Shown here: piece after piece, positions 59,068-64,000 of the stretch
Position numbering within the stretch: position 1 is the first letter of the stretch
Layout of the letters: the number at the start of each line of letters is the position of its first letter
Assembly: GCA_035578905.1 (NCBI GenBank)
Contig: JAQJVL010000667.1
Span: 367,501 to 431,500 of the forward strand
DNA from: Stictocephala bisonia
Lineage: Eukaryota > Arthropoda > Insecta > Hemiptera > Membracidae
Length of the DNA stretch: 64,000 bases
Direction of reading: 5' to 3'
Notes under the pieces: model-generated
What the model saw: the letters and a program-made list of their open reading frames with translations, nothing else
Database searches by the model: none
What the model was told of the DNA's origin: nothing
Position numbers and translations under genes: made by a program

Positions 59068-61501
59068 ATAATTATAAAGTCTCATGGCTAATCTTAATCG
59101 ATGTTAGTTTTTCATCCCTCTACACACGTTCTAAACATTCACTCACAGTTGCACTCGGTTATTGTAACTGATGTTGAGATCACTTCATATTATTCATGAG
59201 CCATGAAAATTCACATTTCAACGTAATACTAAAGGTCTTTATAGGGTTGTATGACAAGCTGTACACAATAAAGTCAATGTGGGTCAACTGTGACATGTGG
59301 TACTTCTATTGGCTCGGTAATATTATCTGCAGCACCCGTTATGTTTGTTTATGTCTTTTTACATTTACTAATTAACCTCATTATGGTAAGAAACTACTGG
59401 TTGTTATTTTTTTCGTTATATTTTTGTGGTATTTGTAAGTAAACAGTTAATTTTACTTTTCAGTGCAAGCCTTCTCAATTATGAAAACACTTATTTATAA
59501 TGAAAGTCATTTATTCATTTTAGTCATTTATTGGCTAAGTTCAATAGCCAAAGCACATTATTAAATTATAAAGTATAGACTTACCAGTTCTTAGTTGCGC
59601 TTGTAATGGTTATATCTCATATATTGTTTCTCTTAATTTACGTTTTTATTTAGTGTATTTCTTTACTATTCTAATATTTAAAAACTGTTATTATATTAAA
59701 ACCACAATTTTACAAATCTCGATATTAAGCTAAGTGACTATCTCTTAGTGGTATATTTTTTGAACTCTGTTGGATAAATATTTTTCTGTAGTATTATGAA
59801 AAATATTAATATACACATGGTGATAGTTTGTTAAATTGAACATTGATACTCAAATGGCCGATCTAACTTATTTCACTAATTGATATTTTTGCACATTCAG
59901 TATATTAATTGGACCTATAATTAATTGATGGTGAAGCTCAGAACGTGTTCGGTGCTGCTCTGGTATGTCAGTTAGTATTGTCTGACGAAAGTCATATCTG
60001 CTGAAGTGTTTGAAGAAGATGGGTAGTACTCCACCAATTGGTAGTATTTATGTAAAAGTTGAGCTTGTATTGTTGAATTTTGCAAATACAATTTTCATAA
60101 AATAATGTATATTTGTGTAATTATTTGAATAACTTTGCTGTCCATTTCCCAAAACTAAATATCATTAAAAGTTGACGGATAGTTTTAAATTAAATTTAAA
60201 ATATTTCGTTTCATATTATATATCATCTAATGACAGTGGTTTCAAGTTAAAGCTGTAATTTGTGGAATATTACATAGCACAAAAATATGCTTAAAATAAG
60301 AGACGCAAATTAACTGTTAGTTATTATTTCGCCTTGAATTTATGGCCATCAGACTGTACAGTGGGAAATATATTGAAGCAAATCCATTTTTACTTCATAA
60401 AAGTGGGCAGCAGTTAATAATACTTGAAATGAATATTGGAGTACCAGCACTTAGTTTTTATTGGCACTTGTGTCCAGCGCAGAAATGAGTAATGCATCAG
60501 CGATTGCCAATAAAGTGACAAGATATATATAACATCTCTATTTATTGCAGATAAAACCAGAATAAATCTCTTTTCTATTATCTTTTTGAAAGAGAAAACA
60601 GAGTTAAATACTCGTACAGATCGGCTAATTAAAAAAATTCAAAATTTTCGCTAAAAATATAATCAAGAAATTGTATAAAAACAGATAGTGAAATTCTTCT
60701 TAAGCAGGCCTTTTAGCTCAAGGGCCAAAAAATTTGGTTTTTATTTCAACGATTTTGTCCGTAATAACAATTGTATCTAAACAATTTAAGTGTCATTTGA
60801 TAGTTGACGGACTGCTACAGTGAGTCTCAGGTTGGTTTTTGTAAAATACTTTAATAATTGATGTACAGTCTAGTGAAATTATACATGTATTTCTTGACGA
60901 TTTTAAATTAAAAACTCATAATATTAACTTATGGTCCACAAGATTAGATCTTTAATAATTATACATATTTTATTATAATAGCTCATTATATTAATACAAA
61001 TGAACCGTACATTTGAAATATAACTAATTTTTTGGCCCACTGACGATAAAACTGCATGTCTACTATAGGGTTATCAACTTTAAAGTGGTGACTTGGTGAT
61101 TTGGGAAAAGAGCACGTTAAGTGAAGAAATTACACAACATTGGACACAAAACTGTTATAGAATATTCAAATAGCTTTGTTTTAATTAATTTTTCATGTTA
61201 TACTAGTTAGGATATAAGAGGTTATGAATTACAAGTGACTATTGAGCGTAATTAGTTCTGAGCGCCCTTAAGCCAATAACAATGTTAAACACAATAGGTG
61301 TTTGTTAGCAAATAACAGTGGCTAGGACGTTGTGTAATGATATTTGCCAGTCGACTTATGTAGTTAGTACAATAGTTTTATAGTAATATATTACGATTAT
61401 GAAACAAACACTTCAGACTTCTAAACACTCAACTTATTTACCCAATAAACATTAATTTATTTACATAACCATTAATTGCAATTGTTATCAATAAAACATT
61501 T
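59068..61501. other. AT-rich DNA, no gene
   Basis: Nothing recognised. Confidence 0.5.
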
Positions 61502-61804
61502 GGACCTTTTCTGTTAATTCACTACCATTACATCAATACCACTACTTTTTTATCACAATTACGGTTAGGTTAGGTTATGTTAGGTTAGGTCGCTACTAAA
61601 TTTGATCACAAACTGCTAAATCCAATTATTGACTAACCACCGAATGCGCTCTCCGTTATAAGACAAGGCTAGCGGTATCGGATAAGTAATACCACAGTGG
61701 ACGTAAAATTGATTGGGGAACATTTTTTGAGCAATAGAATATTTATCAAGCGGTAGCAAACACAAACAAAAAAAGTAATGTTAGTGAATTAATGGAAAAG
61801 ATTC
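61502..61804 (+). mobile_element. hAT-like MITE, copy 5
   Basis: A perfect 8-bp target duplication AAACATTT lies at 61494-61501 and 61805-61812. The ends are GGACCTTTTCTGTTAATTC and TAGTGAATTAATGGAAAAGATTC. The interior has GGTTAGGTTATGTTAGG and shares CGAATGCG.TCTCCGT, then GTGGACGTAAAA with copy 4. Confidence 0.93.
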
Positions 61805-61812
61805 AAACATTT

Positions 61813-62639
61813 AATTTGGTTTTATTTATACAAGATAGTATTTTTATGTATATAAATCTTCTTTTATACAAGTACAGTTATATTTTAATAATTTAGTAGT
61901 AATTCATTTAGTTAACTAAATTTTTTACATTTTTGTTAATAATGTGCTATAGTTTTGCTAACTTCATATATAGTAGGTTTTACATTATAAATCATCTAAT
62001 GTTATATGGAATTAAACTATCATAAACATTCGTTTAAAAACAGAACTCAGAATTTTCTGAAATATTATTTCTTTGATTATTCTAAATGGGCTTTAAAGAA
62101 TATAATTTTAGTATAATTAAGAGAACCTCAACTGCATAGGAATCTATGATTTGTATTGATTATGCAGTCGAAAAACCATTAATACATCTAAACCTGCTAA
62201 TAAATATTACCTTCTCTTATTATTTATTTTAATTTGATATAAAACCAAATGTTATTACATTCAAAATTCAACAAAATGCCGTACGGTAACGTAAAGACGT
62301 TATTTTAATTTTAAAAAGTATATCTTCATCGATTATAACAAAATAAATGTGTTATCTGGTACCTTACAACATTAGGAAGTGTGAATAAAATTTGCATAAT
62401 ATATTATGATTTATTTTCCATTCCTAACTTATATTTCCAGTATTGCATTATCACAAACCTGTGTGAAAGCAATAAAAGCAAATCAAAATATTTTATTGTA
62501 GATTAACAATTGAACATTCTTAATTATTGTAGATTAAGAATTGACAATTGTCAAAGTAATATTACGAAGTCAATATAACACTATACAAACAATATTATAC
62601 ATTCACAATATTTCGTTATCTGCTAAGAAGGCACTTATT
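61813..62639. other. AT-rich DNA, no gene
   Basis: Nothing recognised. Confidence 0.5.
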
Positions 62640-63180
62640 GAGTAAACAGTCCTTAGTTAAGAAAACATCTTTAACTTCTTTCTAGAATTCTTTAATGACG
62701 ACTGAGCCCTGAGACGTGATGGAAGGTTATTGAATATTCTAATTGCAGAAACACGAATTTGTTTTTCAATTCCTCTAGTTTTTTTTTTTTTTCAAGCGAC
62801 ATATTCCAGTCATTACGAGGACGGTTGATTCGACCTTTGACAGTCTTAGAGTGGTATTCCAGAACCTTATTCCAACAGTTAAACAACCATGGCTGGTTTC
62901 CTATGAGAATTTGATTGAAACTGGGAACGTAGTCGAAGAGATGTTTGTTTTAATGTACGTACATTGTGAGATATCATGTAAAATGGGGAAATATGAAGTA
63001 TATAAGATCTTTTCTAACACTCTGGTGGTGCGTATTTGTATCGTGCATCTTTGTTGCACAACACTGGGATCCACTGTAGAGGAGTTGAGAGAACCGCTGA
63101 TATCACTCATCACCCGGTTTAGTTTGACATCAATCTCTCTTGTGTACTGTTAAGCTCCCATATTCATCAGTGTAGTAAAC
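62640..63180 (-). pseudogene. LINE reverse transcriptase 3' fragment, decayed
   Basis: On the minus strand pieces read VKLNRVMSDISGSLNS.TVDPS, then NRPRNDWNMS and, in another frame, IEKQIRVSAIRIFNNLPSRLR..SLKNSRKKLK. This order ends many insect LINE polyproteins (NSLTVNPSKTQ...VSAIRIFNSLP). Frame changes and stops show it is dead. It differs from the SKAFYSVDEF family. Confidence 0.55.
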
Positions 63181-63365
63181 TACGGGCAGAGCTGTAGTAC
63201 ACAGAATATGTTCGTTGGCTCTCCACAAAGATGCAGTGAATTGCTGTAAATGTTATTTCTGCTTCTCACTTTAGGTGATGATTACTGTAAATTAAAATAT
63301 TGATATGTAGATTGCGGATGGTCATTTTGTCAAATGGGACCAGTTATATGTTGTTAATATAACTG

Positions 63366-63728
63366 TACGTGTATGGGAGGCCAGTTTGTCAATACCAATG
63401 TACGTGTATGGGTGGGAGGGCGGGTCAATACCAATGTACGTGTATGGGTGGGCGGGTGGGTCAATATTAATGTACGTGTATGGGTGGGTGGTGGGTCAAT
63501 ACCAATGTAGGTGTATGGGTGGGTCAATATCAATGTACGTGTATGGGTGGGTCAATACCAATGTACGTGTAGGGGTGGGTGGGTGAGTCAATACCAATGT
63601 ACGCGTATGGGTGGTCGGGTGGGTCAATACCAATGTACGCGTATGTGTGTCTGGTGGGCCAATACCAATGTACATGTATGGGTGGGCGGGCGGGTCAATA
63701 CCAATGTACGTGTATGGGTGGGTGAGTC
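63366..63728. repeat. Minisatellite, locus 4 of 4 (opposite strand)
   Basis: About eleven units of 28-36 bp contain GGGTCAATACCAATGTACGTG and TATGGGTGGG, the reverse complement of the unit at 27.7 and 30.4 kb. Frames across it are repeat artefacts. Confidence 0.95.
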
Positions 63729-64000
63729 TGATGCTTGACATATAGACGAAAATTTACATAACACGTCTTTTCAGCATTTCGAGCTAATTTATTTTTATCA
63801 AACCGCCATTTGCGCATAAATGCAATACGACAACATGCGATACATTTACATACGTGGACACGAGTGTTGTATGGATTGATGGCGGCTTGGCATTCAGGTG
63901 ACATTATGGAGGAAAATGATGTAAACGAATGTTGTGATAGAAACACTAAGGTCATTATCAACAAGCACTAAAAAACTAAACATGCGTTTGAAGAAGATTG
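63729..64000. other. Right edge of window, no supported gene
   Basis: A minus-strand frame (63964-63695) has a protein-like middle (CQAAINPYNTRVHVCKCIACC) but no recognised family, and its end runs into the minisatellite. Confidence 0.3.

Overview
The window looks like a piece of an insect nuclear genome. Supporting signs are strongly AT-rich DNA with long stretches lacking genes, several classes of eukaryotic transposons, TTAGG-type tracts inside a MITE, and one TATA plus TCAGT arthropod-style core promoter. Nothing bacterial is present (no operon layout, ribosome binding sites, rRNA or CRISPR). A hemipteran or similar insect is my guess, with low confidence.

Positions 1 to about 9808 hold the right-hand part of a Polinton/Maverick, a virus-like self-synthesising DNA transposon. 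Its left end, including the start of the polymerase gene, lies outside the window. In order: protein-primed DNA polymerase B (frameshifted), genome-packaging ATPase, a coiled-coil protein with a conserved Maverick C-terminus, a small protein with a parvovirus-type phospholipase A2 motif, the major capsid protein (frameshifted), a retrovirus-like integrase on the opposite strand, a small basic protein, an adenovirus-type cysteine protease, a coiled-coil protein, and a penton/minor capsid protein. It ends in subterminal repeats. The set covers replication (polymerase), insertion (integrase), particle assembly (capsid, penton, protease, ATPase) and possibly membrane penetration (PLA2-like). The two frameshifts suggest a recently inactivated copy.

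From about 9.8 to 64 kb I find no complete host gene. One unannotated coding island on the minus strand (18193-18420) looks like a terminal exon. The rest is a graveyard of mobile elements: Helitron-like repeats (10.8-12.6, 15.5, 24.5 and 56.3-59.1 kb), hAT-like MITEs with 8-bp target duplications (five copies), a tRNA-derived SINE nested in one of them, piggyBac-like MITEs bounded by TTAA (28.8 and 34.5 kb), LINE fragments (20.0, 31.0, 43.1, 45.8, 46.6, 50.4 and 62.6 kb), and a Penelope-like GIY-YIG remnant (43.6-44.1 kb).

A family of Penelope-like terminal repeats (22.3, 27.1, 32.9, 38.9, 43.6, 47.3 and 48.2 kb) carries what looks like a hammerhead ribozyme core. Tandem arrays with units of 32, 43, 44, 50, 62, 64, 91 and about 350 bp fill much of the remaining space. 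The 32-bp unit recurs at four separate loci.

The strongest leads are the hammerhead-like motifs, the PLA2-like gene inside the Polinton, the fusion-like pairing of a herpesvirus-tegument-type cysteine protease with a Helitron helicase, and the orphan exon at 18.2 kb.
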